A DNA stretch of 64,000 nt from NCBI GenBank assembly GCA_963825615.1, contig CAWGTV010000002.1:1-64000 (forward strand), written 5' to 3'. Source of the DNA: JAHEDT01 sp963825615 (lineage in GTDB: Bacteria; Desulfobacterota; Desulfuromonadia; Desulfuromonadales; BM103). The position numbers and the translations under genes are program-made. Positions 45,925 to 55,251 of the stretch are shown here, in pieces. Each line of letters begins with the position of its first letter. Position 1 is the first letter of the stretch. Below the pieces are notes generated by a model, which was given only the letters and a program-made list of their open reading frames with translations, was not told where the DNA came from and ran no database searches.

Positions 45925-47303
45925 GCACCTTGCCATTCTTTCTGCTCGCCATGATGAATAATCATCTTGTCCAGTTCAAGCGGTCGGGCCTCCTGGATGA
46001 CTTTGCGGTCGATCAGGCTGCTCGTGTCCCACTTGCCGCACGCCGGGCAGCGGCTGTTCCACTCGGGAGTGACGTGCTGGCACTCTTCGCAGAAGAAGTT
46101 GAGGTGCAGGCGCTTGGAGATGCCCAACGCCTTCTGGTATTCATTGATCGCCAGATCCGTTTGGCGGCAGCGGCGATAGGTTTCCGCCAGCAACAGGTGA
46201 ACCTGCGAGGACTCGACGCCCGAACTCTCCACCGCCTGCAGTTGTTCTTTTGCTTCATCAACTATTTCCAGGCGCAGGCAGAGCTTGCCGTAGAAAAGGC
46301 GGAACATGAGGTCGTTGCCCTGTTCGAGGACCTGGCTGCGGAAAAAGTTAAGCAGCGATGAGGGGTCTTCGCGCTCCATGAAATAATCCTCGAGGCGTTC
46401 GAGGAAAATCCCTTTGCCGAGCTTCCGGTAGCCGTCCTGCCAGACCTTGACAGCCTCATCACCGCGATTCATCGCGGCATAGGCGTCACCGAGGGCAACC
46501 TTTGCCGGGGCAAAATCGGCCTTCTGGCGCAGGATGTCTTTCAGCTCCGATTTGGCATCTTCGGGGGTGCCGTTGTTGATTGCCTGGTGGGCCACTTCGT
46601 AACGCAGGTAAAGGAGCAGTTCCTTCTCCTGTTCAACACGGTTGGCGCCGGGGCCGGCCTTGAGCACCTGACGTTGGCTGTCCAGGGCCTCTTGCCAGCG
46701 GTTGTCCTTGATGTAGAGATCGCGCAGGGCACGCAAGGCCTTGCGGTTGTCTTTTTCCTGGGCAATCAATGCCTGGTAGGAGGCGATGGCGTCTTCGTCA
46801 TTGCCGGTCTCCTCCTGGATGGATGCTGTTTTGAAGAGCACTTCCATGCTTTTCTGGTCGATTTCATGGGCCTTACGCAGGAGTTCCAGACCTTCGGCAG
46901 GATTGCCTTCCTGGCTGGCCAGGCTGGCCAGGGCAATCAAGGTGTCAACCCGCCTGGGGTCTCGATCCAGCGCTTTGGTAAGCAGGGTCCGGGCTTTCTT
47001 GAGGTCACCGGACAGGAGCCGGCCGACGCCCTCGCGGTAGATCGTGCTGATCTCCCGCTGCTTTTTCTCGAAGCGATCGCGGTTCCAGTGCGTCATCCAG
47101 TGGGCAAAAGTGCTGTACACGTGTGCGCTGAAGCCAAGGATCAGGCCGACGATGATGCAGCCGATCACGACCATTGCCACCGGATAGGTCAGGGCCTGCT
47201 CGGGCAGGTAGAAAACCGTGACCATGTGGGGGTTGAGCCCCCAGAAATAGAGAAAAAAGAGCACAAAGAAAATAAACAGCAGGATCACGGCCATGAATGT
47301 CAT
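45921..47303 (-). CDS. lapB: LapB/YciM-like TPR protein with fused LapA-type membrane anchor
   Basis: The 460-residue protein has two N-terminal membrane helices (residues 3-22 and about 42-66) in the manner of LapA (DUF1049), then many TPR repeats (for example ALASLASQEGNPAEGLELL). It ends in a rubredoxin-like metal knuckle, FFCEECQHVTPEWNSRCPAC. LapB in E. coli controls lipopolysaccharide synthesis by steering LpxC to proteolysis at the membrane. The metal knuckle and TPRs match LapB; two helices instead of one suggest LapA and LapB are combined here. It is coupled to gpmI by an ATGA overlap. Confidence 0.85.
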   Translation of the reverse strand: MTFMAVILLFIFFVLFFLYFWGLNPHMVTVFYLPEQALTYPVAMVVIGCIIVGLILGFSAHVYSTFAHWMTHWNRDRFEKKQREISTIYREGVGRLLSGDLKKARTLLTKALDRDPRRVDTLIALASLASQEGNPAEGLELLRKAHEIDQKSMEVLFKTASIQEETGNDEDAIASYQALIAQEKDNRKALRALRDLYIKDNRWQEALDSQRQVLKAGPGANRVEQEKELLLYLRYEVAHQAINNGTPEDAKSELKDILRQKADFAPAKVALGDAYAAMNRGDEAVKVWQDGYRKLGKGIFLERLEDYFMEREDPSSLLNFFRSQVLEQGNDLMFRLFYGKLCLRLEIVDEAKEQLQAVESSGVESSQVHLLLAETYRRCRQTDLAINEYQKALGISKRLHLNFFCEECQHVTPEWNSRCPACGKWDTSSLIDRKVIQEARPLELDKMIIHHGEQKEWQGA

Positions 47304-47343
47304 TGTTTCCTCCCGGAATTCACTCCGTCAAGAGTGAGGGGTG

Positions 47344-47694
47344 CTACTCCCCGAATTTTTCTATGTCGGTTTTACACTCAATACAATAGCGCGAAAAAGG
47401 CCGGACTTCCATGCGGCGCGGCGATATTTCCTCCCCGCAGCTCATGCAGATGCCGTAAGCACCCTTTTCGATCTGGTCCAGCGCCACATCGATGTCGTGG
47501 ATACGTTGGCGCTGGGTTTCACTGAGGTTGAAGAGCACATCGCGGCTGTAGGCCAGAGAAGACATGTCACCTATGTCGGGCACTCCGTCCTGCCCTATCT
47601 CACGACAGGTTTCATACGAATTGCTGACTTCCTGTATCAGCTCCTGGCGTTGTTTGAGTAACTGCTCTTTGGCCTTGGCAAACCTTCCACTCAT
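47344..47694 (-). CDS. DksA/TraR-type zinc-finger protein
   Basis: The 116-residue protein has an N-terminal coiled coil and a C-terminal C4 zinc finger (Cys 83, 86, 104, 107: CMSC and CIEC). DksA-type proteins enter the RNA polymerase secondary channel and, with ppGpp, adjust transcription. The two acidic residues typical of the DksA coiled-coil tip (DxxDxA) are not obvious; D40, D43 in DIGDMSS are candidates, so the exact function may differ. Confidence 0.88.
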   Translation of the reverse strand: MSGRFAKAKEQLLKQRQELIQEVSNSYETCREIGQDGVPDIGDMSSLAYSRDVLFNLSETQRQRIHDIDVALDQIEKGAYGICMSCGEEISPRRMEVRPFSRYCIECKTDIEKFGE

Positions 47695-47832
47695 GCTCCG
47701 CTCCTTGGTGGCGTGTAAATCCTATTCTCAAAATATATCGTTACAGTTAACCACAAAAGTGGGGTTTCATGCGAAAAAAAAACATGCTGCGCGAGCTAGT
47801 TTGCCATCCTTCAGGAGGTCGGCGGGCAACCG

Positions 47833-48304
47833 CTAATGATGGTAGGGTTCATTGCGGAGGATCGTGCAGCAGCGATAGAGTTGCTCAAGGAGCAGCAGTC
47901 GCGCCATCTGATGTGTCAGGGTCATTGGTGAAAGTGACAGGACCAGGTCTGCCCGCTTGCGCAAATTCTGCACTCAGGCCGTAGGGCCCACCGATCAGCA
48001 GGGTCCATTCCGGGATGCTGCGCACCATGTGGTCGTTCATGAACTCGGCCAACTGCTCGGAACGCATATTTTTGCCGCCTTGATCCAGGGCGATAACGAA
48101 AGACCCCTGGGGGATGCGCTGCTCGAGATTCTCCCCCTCTGTCGCAATGATTTTTGGTAAATCCTGTTTACGACCGGTTTTGTGCTCCTTGATTTCAGTG
48201 ATGGTCAGTGGCAGGTAGCGTTTGAGCCGTTCGGCGAATTCGTCGCAACCTGCCCTCAGAAAAGGCAAGGTCAGGCGGCCGATGCAGAGCAGGTTCAATC
48301 TCAT
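47833..48304 (-). CDS. rlmH: 23S rRNA pseudouridine-1915 methyltransferase (one frameshift)
   Basis: RlmH methylates pseudouridine 1915 in helix 69 on assembled ribosomes. The SPOUT fold is recognised by VIALDQGGKNMRSEQLAEF and the knot motif LIGGPYGLS. As given the frame drifts after EFAQAG and stops at 47885. Deleting one base from CCC at 47952-47954 restores the invariant C-terminal knot ADLVLSLSPMTLTHQMARL and the end LRNEPYHH, with stop at 47833. Its start overlaps the rsfS stop region (ATGAGA). Confidence 0.93.
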
Positions 48305-48678
48305 GAGACGTTCTGTACCGCCCTAGGTTCATCGTCGAGCACCTTGACCTCTTCTGCATCGCACCAGAGCCCGTCCAGGTCGTAAAAGTGCCGGACCGGT
48401 TCGTGGAAGACATGCACCATCACATCACCATAGTCGATGAGCACCCAACGCCCCTCGTTGAGGCCTTCGATGCCGATCGGCATGGTGTCATGCTCTTTTT
48501 TCAAGCCCAGGTGTACGGATTCAGCGGCTGCTTTGACCTGGCGATCGGAGCTGCCGGAAGCGAGCACGAGAAAATCTGTCAGTGATGAAATCTTGCGAAC
48601 GTCGAGGATGCGAACGTTAAAGGCTTTCTTGTCGAGAATGAAGGCGGCGCATTTTTGCGCCCGGTCTTGCGATTGCAA
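48301..48678 (-). CDS. rsfS: Ribosomal silencing factor RsfS
   Basis: RsfS binds ribosomal protein uL14 and blocks joining of ribosomal subunits under poor nutrition. Family stretches are VRILDVRKISSLTDFLVLASG, SDRQVKAAAESV and WVLIDYGDVMVHVFHEPVRHFYDLDGLW (conserved core). I chose the TTG at 48678 because AAAGGGAG lies 8 nt upstream and the resulting 125 residues are usual. An ATG at 48738 would overlap nadD and add 20 residues. Confidence 0.9.
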   Translation of the reverse strand: MQSQDRAQKCAAFILDKKAFNVRILDVRKISSLTDFLVLASGSSDRQVKAAAESVHLGLKKEHDTMPIGIEGLNEGRWVLIDYGDVMVHVFHEPVRHFYDLDGLWCDAEEVKVLDDEPRAVQNVS

Positions 48679-48709
48679 ATCAATGACTCCCTTTGGTTGT
48701 TTACCGATG

Positions 48710-49363
48710 TTAAAACGACCCGGTGTGGTAGAGGCCATGCTCTTCAATGTAGTCAGCGACCTCATTTGGCACCAGGTGTCGGATCGATTGGCCTTTGGCC
48801 AGCAGTCTGCGAATCTGTGATGAAGAAATATCCAGACAAATTTCTTTTAAAAAAATCAAGTAATTGCCTGACTTGTGCCGGATTTTAGCCGAGTGTTTAT
48901 CGTAGCAGAAGTCTGTGTGCATCGCAACGGGCAGGGGGGCAAGCGGATTGCTTAGCTCCACGCCAGGGCGGGTCGTCACCACCAGGTGGCTGAGGCTGAA
49001 GATCCGGGCGAAGTCTTTCCATGAGGCGATGTCGCGATAAGAATCGAGGCCTATGATGAAGTAGCGCTCGCCGTGTGGATCTTCACGGCGCAGGATTTCG
49101 AGGGTATCGACCGAGAAACTTTTGCCGCTGCGGCGTATCTCCAGATCCGAGGCCTGGAAACCAGGATGGCTGCGGATGGCAACTTCGACCATCGCCAGAC
49201 GCTGCTGGAAGGAGACCTCTCCGGCAACTGTTTTGTGGGGTGGCTCGGCGGCCGGGATGAACAGGACCCTGTCAAGTTGACAGGTTTGCTGCACTTCCTC
49301 GGCAATGCGCAGGTGAGCAAGGTGAATCGGATTGAATGTGCCGCCGAGGATACCGGTCTTCAT
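48710..49363 (-). CDS. nadD: Nicotinate-nucleotide adenylyltransferase
   Basis: NadD makes deamido-NAD from nicotinate mononucleotide and ATP in NAD synthesis. The nucleotidyltransferase motif GILGGTFNPIHLAHL lies at the N-terminus of the start I chose (49363, 7 nt after the proA stop), followed by RVLFIPAAEPPHK, and the late ISSSQIRRLLAKGQS motif binds ATP. The 217-residue length is normal. Confidence 0.94.
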   Translation of the reverse strand: MKTGILGGTFNPIHLAHLRIAEEVQQTCQLDRVLFIPAAEPPHKTVAGEVSFQQRLAMVEVAIRSHPGFQASDLEIRRSGKSFSVDTLEILRREDPHGERYFIIGLDSYRDIASWKDFARIFSLSHLVVTTRPGVELSNPLAPLPVAMHTDFCYDKHSAKIRHKSGNYLIFLKEICLDISSSQIRRLLAKGQSIRHLVPNEVADYIEEHGLYHTGSF

Positions 49364-49370
49364 CGCGTGT

Positions 49371-50627
49371 TTAAGTGCGGATCTGGCCATCGCCAAGCAC
49401 GATGAACTTGCGTGTGGTCAGATCTTCCAGGCCCATGGGGCCGAAGGAGTGCAGCTTGGTAGTAGAAATGCCGATCTCTGCACCCAGTCCAAACTGGTTG
49501 CCATCGGAAAAACGCGATGAGGCATTTACCATGACCACGCTGGAATTGATCTCGCGCAGAAAACGCTGTGAGTTCTGGTAGTCGCAGGTGACGATCACCT
49601 CGGTATGCAGCGAACCATACTTGCGGATGTGCGCAATGGCTTCATCAAGACTCTCAACCACCCGTACGGCCAGGGTCAGGTCGAGATATTCGGCGTACCA
49701 GTCGTCTTCACTTGCCGGCAGGACCTCTTCGGCAAATTCGCGGGTGGTTTCACAGCCGCGGAGTTCCACCCCTTGGGCTCGCATGGCCAGGGCAATCCGC
49801 GGTACGAAGGTCTCGGCGATGTCCTGGTGGATGAGCAGGGTCTCCATGGCATTGCAGACCCCCGGGCGCTGGACCTTGGCATTGATACAGATTTTTTCGG
49901 CCTGCTCATAATCAGCGCTGGCGTCGACAAAGGTGTGACAGACCCCCTTGTAGTGCTTGATGACCGGAATCCGGGAGTGCTCGCTGACGAAACGGATCAG
50001 CCCTTCACCGCCGCGCGGGATGATCAGGTCGATCTGCTCTTCGAGTTTGAGCAGCTCGAGGATGGCGGTACGGTCCGTGGTTTCAATGACCTGCAGGGCG
50101 GCGCCGGGCAGGCCCATGCGCTCCAGTTCGTTTTTGAGAATCCTGGCGATCGCCAAATTCGAGTGAATCGCTTCCTTGCCGCCACGCAGAATGACGGCGT
50201 TGCCGCTCTTCAGGCAGAGTGCGGCAGCGTCGGCTGTGACGTTTGGGCGCGACTCGTAGACGATGCCGATCACGCCGAGAGGAATGCGCATGCGGCCGAT
50301 CTGCAGGTCGTTGGGACGTCGCCACATGCCGGTGATCTCGCCGACCGGGTCGGGCAGGTCGGCGACCTCACGCAGGCCGTCAGCCATCCCGCGGATGCGC
50401 GCAGCGTCGAGAGTCAGGCGATCGACCATGGCGGCGGCCAGCCCTTCTGAGCGGGCCGCGGCAAGGTCCTCTTCGTTGGCTTCGATCAACTCCTCGGTGT
50501 GGTCGAGTAGCGCCTTTGCCATGCGTTGCAGCAATTCGTTCTTGACTGCAGAGGAGAGGCTGGCCAGGGTCTGGGAGGCCTTTTTGGCGTCCTGTGCGAT
50601 TGTCAGCATCTGTTCAGCTACGCTCAT
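49371..50627 (-). CDS. proA: Gamma-glutamyl phosphate reductase
   Basis: The 418-residue aldehyde-dehydrogenase-like enzyme reduces gamma-glutamyl phosphate with NADPH, the second step of proline synthesis. The stretches GVIGIVYESRPNVTADAAALCLKSGNAVILRGGKEA (conserved cofactor region, partly quoted by its motifs YESRPNVT and RGGKEA), the active Cys in RPGVCNAMETLL and FGLGAEIGIST are present. AGGAG precedes the ATG. It lies directly after proB. Confidence 0.96.
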   Translation of the reverse strand: MSVAEQMLTIAQDAKKASQTLASLSSAVKNELLQRMAKALLDHTEELIEANEEDLAAARSEGLAAAMVDRLTLDAARIRGMADGLREVADLPDPVGEITGMWRRPNDLQIGRMRIPLGVIGIVYESRPNVTADAAALCLKSGNAVILRGGKEAIHSNLAIARILKNELERMGLPGAALQVIETTDRTAILELLKLEEQIDLIIPRGGEGLIRFVSEHSRIPVIKHYKGVCHTFVDASADYEQAEKICINAKVQRPGVCNAMETLLIHQDIAETFVPRIALAMRAQGVELRGCETTREFAEEVLPASEDDWYAEYLDLTLAVRVVESLDEAIAHIRKYGSLHTEVIVTCDYQNSQRFLREINSSVVMVNASSRFSDGNQFGLGAEIGISTTKLHSFGPMGLEDLTTRKFIVLGDGQIRT

Positions 50628-50677
50628 GGTTTTGCTCCTTCACTGCGCCTGGGTCGGAAAAAAATGGCGACGAGGCC

Positions 50678-51814
50678 CTAGTCTGAGTCTTCACTGGTGT
50701 TCATGACCAGGTTATCGCGATGGACGATCTCGTCACCGTACTGGTAGCCGAGGATCGTTTCGATTTCCTTGGTTTTCTTGCCGAGGATGCGGCTCAGTTC
50801 CGCCGAGGTGTAATTGGTCACCCCCTTGGCAAATTCGGTGCCATCATGGTTGCACAGGCGTACGGCATCCCCACGCTCAAAGCTACCGTCAATCTTGAGA
50901 ATTCCCGAGGGCAACAGGCTTTTCCCCCGCTCGGTCACGGCTTTTTGTGCCCCTTCGTCGAGGATCAGCCGGCCTTTCGGTTTTTTGGTGAAGGCGATCC
51001 AGTGCTTGCGGGCGGCCATCGGGTCACGTGCCGGCAGAAAATAGGTGCCCAGTTCATGGCCGTCGAAGAGGTAGAGCAGGTTGTGCGGTGTGCGGCCGTT
51101 GATAATCGCCGTGCCGGCTCCGTAGAGGGTGGCACGCTTGGCGGCTTTCAGTTTGGTGGTCATGCCGCCGGTCCCGAGATCTGTGCCTTCGCATCCGGCC
51201 ATGGCTTCGATGTCCGGAGTCAGGCGCTCAACCTCGGAGATCAAACTGGCGTCGGGATTGTGGCGCGGGTCACTGTTGTAGAGACCATCGACATCCGAAA
51301 GGATGACCAGCAGCTGGGCTTCTACCAGGTTGGTGGCCATGGCCGAGAGATTGTCGTTGTCACCGAAACGGATTTCATCGACCACGACGGTGTCGTTCTC
51401 GTTGATGATCGGCACGATGCCGTATTCCAGCAGAGTCATCAAGGTATTGCGTGCATTCAGATAGCGCCGTCGATTGGCCAGGTCGTCACGGGTCAAAAGT
51501 ACCTGACCGGCCTTCAGACCGTGTATGCGCAGTGCATCCTTGTAAGCACGCATCAAGCGGCTTTGGCCGATGGCGGCGGCGGCCTGCTTGAGGGGGATGG
51601 TCTTCGGTTTGCCGACGATGCCGAGGTCCGCCTTGCCGGCAGCAACGGCTCCCGAAGAAACCAGGATGACTTCATAACCGCGCTGGCGAAGCTGGTGCAC
51701 ATCTGCGCAGAGGGTTGCAATGCGATCAAGATCGAGACCGTCGGTATTGGAAATAACGCCGCTGCCGATTTTTATGACGACCCGCTTGACATGTGCCAGA
51801 AGAATTGTGCGCAT
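50678..51814 (-). CDS. proB: Glutamate 5-kinase with PUA domain
   Basis: The 378-residue enzyme phosphorylates glutamate, the first and usually proline-inhibited step of proline synthesis. The amino-acid kinase domain is seen in VVIKIGSGVIS, VILVSSGAVAAG, NENDTVVVDEIRFGDND and GTGGMTTKLKAAK. A C-terminal PUA domain (about residues 285-365; RGKSLLPSGILKIDGSFERGD) completes the usual ProB layout. It is grouped with proA in one operon between obgE and nadD. Confidence 0.96.
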   Translation of the reverse strand: MRTILLAHVKRVVIKIGSGVISNTDGLDLDRIATLCADVHQLRQRGYEVILVSSGAVAAGKADLGIVGKPKTIPLKQAAAAIGQSRLMRAYKDALRIHGLKAGQVLLTRDDLANRRRYLNARNTLMTLLEYGIVPIINENDTVVVDEIRFGDNDNLSAMATNLVEAQLLVILSDVDGLYNSDPRHNPDASLISEVERLTPDIEAMAGCEGTDLGTGGMTTKLKAAKRATLYGAGTAIINGRTPHNLLYLFDGHELGTYFLPARDPMAARKHWIAFTKKPKGRLILDEGAQKAVTERGKSLLPSGILKIDGSFERGDAVRLCNHDGTEFAKGVTNYTSAELSRILGKKTKEIETILGYQYGDEIVHRDNLVMNTSEDSD

Positions 51815-51865
51815 GGTCCTCTTGCTTGCTCTGAGTCTGAAACTTATTGAAAAAACTGAAAAATA

Positions 51866-52906
51866 TTAGCGTTCATGGTCAATGGTGTCAAGCGGATCGG
51901 CCTGGCGCATGCGGTCCAGTTCCCGGGCGACAGTCGTGACCAGCTCAGGCAGCCCCTCCCTGGTGACGGCCGAGATGGCCAGGGTCCGAAATCCGCGGCT
52001 CTCAAAGACCGGGCGGAGCAATGCTGTCTGCTCCCGGACTTCGGTAATGTCCTGCTTGGTGAAGATTACCAGCATCGGGCGCTCACTCAAAGCCTGGTTG
52101 TAGCGTGCCAGCTCGCGGTTGATCGTGTCGAAGTTCTCCAGCGGATCCCCTTCCTGGAGCGAGGACAGGTCAACGAGGTGGAGAAACAGATCGGTACGTT
52201 CTATATGGCGTAAAAAACGTGCCCCCAGCCCCTGTCCGTCGCTTGCCCCCTCGATCAAGCCGGGTATGTCGGCCATGACAAAGGAGCGGAAGTCGCCGTG
52301 GCGGACGACGCCCAGGTTCGGCACCAAGGTGGTGAAGGGGTAGTCGGCGATCTTTGGCCGAGCGGCGGAGACGCTGGAGATCAGCGTCGATTTGCCGGCG
52401 TTGGGCAGTCCCACCAGTCCGACATCGGCAAGGAGTTTGAGCTGCAGGCGCAGAGTGCGCTCTTCGCCGGGGATGCCCGGCTGGGTGTGGCGCGGCGCCC
52501 GGTTGGTCGAGGTGAGGAAGCGGGCATTGCCGCGTCCGCCCTGACCGCCTTTGAGTAGTAGAAAACCTTGGCCGGCTTTGGTCATGTCGGCAAGCAATTC
52601 ACCGGTTTCGTCGTCATAGACCAGTGTCCCTGGCGGGACCTTGATGGTCAGGTCTTCACCACTCTTGCCGTGCATGTTCTTGCCCATGCCGGGAGTGCCA
52701 TTCTGAGCCTTGATATGCTGCTTGTAGCGCAGGTCAAGGAGCGTTGAAAGGGCCATATCCACTTCGAGCAAGACATCCCCGCCGCGACCGCCGTCGCCAC
52801 CATCCGGCCCGCCAAGCGGCACAAACTTCTCGCGGCGGAAGGAAAGACAGCCGCGACCGCCATCTCCGGATTTGACGTGAATTTTAACTTCGTCGATGAA
52901 TTTCAT
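51866..52906 (-). CDS. obgE: GTPase Obg
   Basis: The 346-residue GTPase takes part in large ribosomal subunit assembly. The Gly-rich OBG fold (VKSGDGGRGCLSFRREKFVP) precedes the G domain: G1 GLPNAGKST, the switch region ADYPFTTLVPNLGVV, G3 DIPGLIEGAS, and G4 as TKQDI (instead of the usual NKxD). The C-terminal TGS-like extension found in some Obg proteins is absent. It follows rplU and rpmA in the classic order. Confidence 0.96.
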   Translation of the reverse strand: MKFIDEVKIHVKSGDGGRGCLSFRREKFVPLGGPDGGDGGRGGDVLLEVDMALSTLLDLRYKQHIKAQNGTPGMGKNMHGKSGEDLTIKVPPGTLVYDDETGELLADMTKAGQGFLLLKGGQGGRGNARFLTSTNRAPRHTQPGIPGEERTLRLQLKLLADVGLVGLPNAGKSTLISSVSAARPKIADYPFTTLVPNLGVVRHGDFRSFVMADIPGLIEGASDGQGLGARFLRHIERTDLFLHLVDLSSLQEGDPLENFDTINRELARYNQALSERPMLVIFTKQDITEVREQTALLRPVFESRGFRTLAISAVTREGLPELVTTVARELDRMRQADPLDTIDHER

Positions 52907-52911
52907 GTGCT

Positions 52912-52945
52912 CGTGGCGTGTGGCGCGTGGCGCGTGGCGCGAAAA
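52912..52945. repeat. GTGGCGC short tandem repeat upstream of obgE
   Basis: About four units of the type GTGGCGC/GTGTGGC lie just upstream of the obgE start codon, between it and the rpmA terminator. Confidence 0.55.
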
Positions 52946-52997
52946 TCATTTTTCGCACAAAACGTTTCTTGCCACTTTCTTCTTTCTTTGTAACATA

Positions 52998-53034
52998 AAA
53001 AACCCGAAGCTCACTGGAGAACCTCGGGTTTTTT
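52998..53034 (-). terminator. Intrinsic terminator after rpmA
   Basis: Minus-strand AACCCGAGG, a 14-nt loop and CTTCGGGTT followed by TTTTAT form a strong terminator. It separates rplU-rpmA from obgE, so obgE is partly or separately transcribed. Confidence 0.8.
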
Positions 53035-53055
53035 GACTTATTCAGGAGCCCTGCT

Positions 53056-53307
53056 TCAGGCGTAGACGCTGACTTTCTTGCGGTCCTTGCCGAGGCGCTC
53101 GAACTTGACCTTGCCTTCAATCAGGGCGAAGAGAGTGTAGTCCTTGCCGCAGCCGACGTTATTGCCGGGGTGAACGGTCGTACCGCGCTGGCGAACCAGG
53201 ATCGATCCGGCTGTTACCAACTGGCCGTCGAAACGTTTGACTCCGAGGCGCTTGCCTGCACTGTCACGGCCGTTACGAGAACTGCCGACACCTTTTTTGT
53301 GAGCCAT
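53056..53307 (-). CDS. rpmA: Ribosomal protein bL27
   Basis: The 83-residue large-subunit protein starts MAHKKGVGSSRNGRDS, with the N-terminal tail reaching the peptidyl transferase centre. The stretches GVKRFDGQLV and VRQRGTTVHPGNNVG are diagnostic. It has no extra N-terminal cleavage peptide, unlike Firmicutes L27. Confidence 0.98.
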   Translation of the reverse strand: MAHKKGVGSSRNGRDSAGKRLGVKRFDGQLVTAGSILVRQRGTTVHPGNNVGCGKDYTLFALIEGKVKFERLGKDRKKVSVYA

Positions 53308-53318
53308 GGTTTTACTCC

Positions 53319-53627
53319 TTAAGCTTCAATAGCTGTAATCTTCAAACGGGTGAGAGGCTGACGGTGGCCGTTCATCTTGCGATAGTTCTTGCGACGCCTA
53401 GATTTGAAGACCAGGATTTTTTTGTCTTTGCCCTGCTCAACGATCTGCGCCTTGACTTTCGCTTCAGGTAAGAGAGGTGTTCCGATTTTAACCTCTTCTC
53501 CGCCAACCATGAGGACTTCGTTCAGTTCGATGGTATCGCCCACCGCACCGTCCAGTTTTTCGACCTTGAGAAGGTCGCCTGCGGAAACTTTGTATTGTTT
53601 TCCTCCGGTTTTAATGACCGCGTACAT
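53319..53627 (-). CDS. rplU: Ribosomal protein bL21
   Basis: The 102-residue large-subunit protein begins MYAVIKTGGKQYKVSAGD and ends with the rRNA-binding KSRRRKNYRKMNGHRQ region. It is first in the rplU-rpmA operon, with rpmA 11 nt downstream. Confidence 0.98.
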   Translation of the reverse strand: MYAVIKTGGKQYKVSAGDLLKVEKLDGAVGDTIELNEVLMVGGEEVKIGTPLLPEAKVKAQIVEQGKDKKILVFKSRRRKNYRKMNGHRQPLTRLKITAIEA

Positions 53628-53687
53628 GCCGATTCACCTCGCATTCTTGCCTGGGTTTGCGGACGTGAATCCGCTCAGGAACTGGTA

Positions 53688-53716
53688 CTTATACGTCTGC
53701 GCTGCAGGCATGTCAA
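53688..53716 (-). promoter_or_regulatory. Sigma-70 promoter of rplU-rpmA
   Basis: On the minus strand, TTGACA (53716-53711), a 17-bp spacer and TATAAG (53693-53688). The transcript would have a leader of about 55 nt before rplU, which may fold as a ribosomal-protein leader. Confidence 0.75.
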
Positions 53717-53739
53717 GAAAAAATTGGTGATGGCGCCAC

Positions 53740-55251
53740 TCAACCGACAATGATCTCGAACTGTTCAAGATGAAAGCCCTGGCGTGCCGTGATCGTGATC
53801 TGCTTTTCAAATTTTTTCTCCAGTTCCTCGATGCCGTGACGCTCCTCGTCGTAAAGGAGTGACGCGATGTCGGGATGCACCAGCAGCGTCATGCGATAGC
53901 CCGGTGCCGGCCCCATTTCGCGCTGCAACTCGCGGAAGATCTCGTAAACCGTGGTCGTGCGGCTTTTTACGTAGCCTTTGCCGTCGCAGTAGGGGCAGGA
54001 CTCGCACAGCGTCCGGCCGATGCTTTCGCGGACCCGCTTGCGCGTCATCTCCACCAGGCCAAGTTCCGAGATCTTGAGGATATTGGTCTTGGCCTTGTCG
54101 TTTCTCAGGGTCTCCTCAAGGGCGGCATGGACCTTCTCCCGATGAGGCTCCTTTTCCATGTCGATGAAATCGATGATGATCAGCCCGCCGATATTGCGCA
54201 GGCGCAGTTGAAAGGCGACTTCCTTGACCGCCTCCAGGTTGGTCTTGAGAATCGTGTCCTCGAGATTGTGTTTGCCGACAAAACGGCCGGTATTGACATC
54301 GACGGCCGTGAGTGCCTCGGTCTGTTCGATAATGATGTAGCCGCCACTCTTCAACCAGACCTTGCGGCCCAGTGCCCGGGCAATTTCCACCTCAAGGCCG
54401 AAGGTATCAAAGATCGGTTCGTTGCCGTGATACTGTTCGACCTGGAAGTTATGGCCGGACATGAAGGTGTCGAGAAAACTGACGATCTTGCGGTACTCGA
54501 CGGAGCTGTCGACGATGATGCGCGAGACGTCCTCGGTCAGAATATCGCGCAGGACCTTGCTGGTGACATCGAGGTCCGAGTGGATCAGGCAAGGGGCTTT
54601 TTTGCCTTCGCAGTGTCTACTGATATGGTCCCAAAGGTTGACCAGGTAGTCCATATCGGCTTTGAGCTCCTCGCCGTCGCGGCTCTCCGCCACGGTGCGG
54701 ACAATGAAGCCGGTACCCTCCGGGCGCATGACGTCCACCAGGTGGCGCAGGCGCTCACGTTCTTCTTCATTCTCAATCCGGCGCGAGATACCGACATGAT
54801 CAACGGTCGGCATGTAGACCAGGTTGCGCCCCGGCAAGGAGATGTGCGAGGTGATGCGTGCCCCTTTGGTGCCGATCGGCTCTTTGGCTACCTGGACCAG
54901 CAGTTCCTGCCCTTCCTGTAACAGTTCCTCGATCGGCGGCAGCGGTGGGCGCTCTTCGCCGGCCTCTTCGCTTTGTCGATCGTGACGATGGCCGACCTCG
55001 ACGTAGTGCTCGACAGCTTCCATCTCATCAAGCACGTCGGCGACGTAGAGGAATGCCGCTTTTTCCAGGCCGATATCGACAAAAGCCGCCTGCATGCCGG
55101 GCAGGACCCTGATCACCCGGCCGCGATAGATGTTGCCGACGATGCCGAGCTCACGGTAACGCTCAATGTAGAGTTCGGCAATATGGCCGCTCTCCAAGAG
55201 GGCGATCCGCGTCTCATGGGACGTGGTGTTGATGACCAGTTCTTTGGTCAT
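53740..55251 (-). CDS. rng: Ribonuclease G
   Basis: The 503-residue RNase E/G-family endonuclease matures the 16S rRNA 5' end and acts in mRNA decay. The S1 domain (IYRGRVIRVLPGMQAAFVDIG), the catalytic Asp pairs in TAVDVNTGRFVG and IIIDFIDMEKE, and the Zn-link CESCPYCDGKG are present. There is no long C-terminal degradosome scaffold, so it is RNase G rather than RNase E. Confidence 0.95.
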   Translation of the reverse strand: MTKELVINTTSHETRIALLESGHIAELYIERYRELGIVGNIYRGRVIRVLPGMQAAFVDIGLEKAAFLYVADVLDEMEAVEHYVEVGHRHDRQSEEAGEERPPLPPIEELLQEGQELLVQVAKEPIGTKGARITSHISLPGRNLVYMPTVDHVGISRRIENEEERERLRHLVDVMRPEGTGFIVRTVAESRDGEELKADMDYLVNLWDHISRHCEGKKAPCLIHSDLDVTSKVLRDILTEDVSRIIVDSSVEYRKIVSFLDTFMSGHNFQVEQYHGNEPIFDTFGLEVEIARALGRKVWLKSGGYIIIEQTEALTAVDVNTGRFVGKHNLEDTILKTNLEAVKEVAFQLRLRNIGGLIIIDFIDMEKEPHREKVHAALEETLRNDKAKTNILKISELGLVEMTRKRVRESIGRTLCESCPYCDGKGYVKSRTTTVYEIFRELQREMGPAPGYRMTLLVHPDIASLLYDEERHGIEELEKKFEKQITITARQGFHLEQFEIIVG

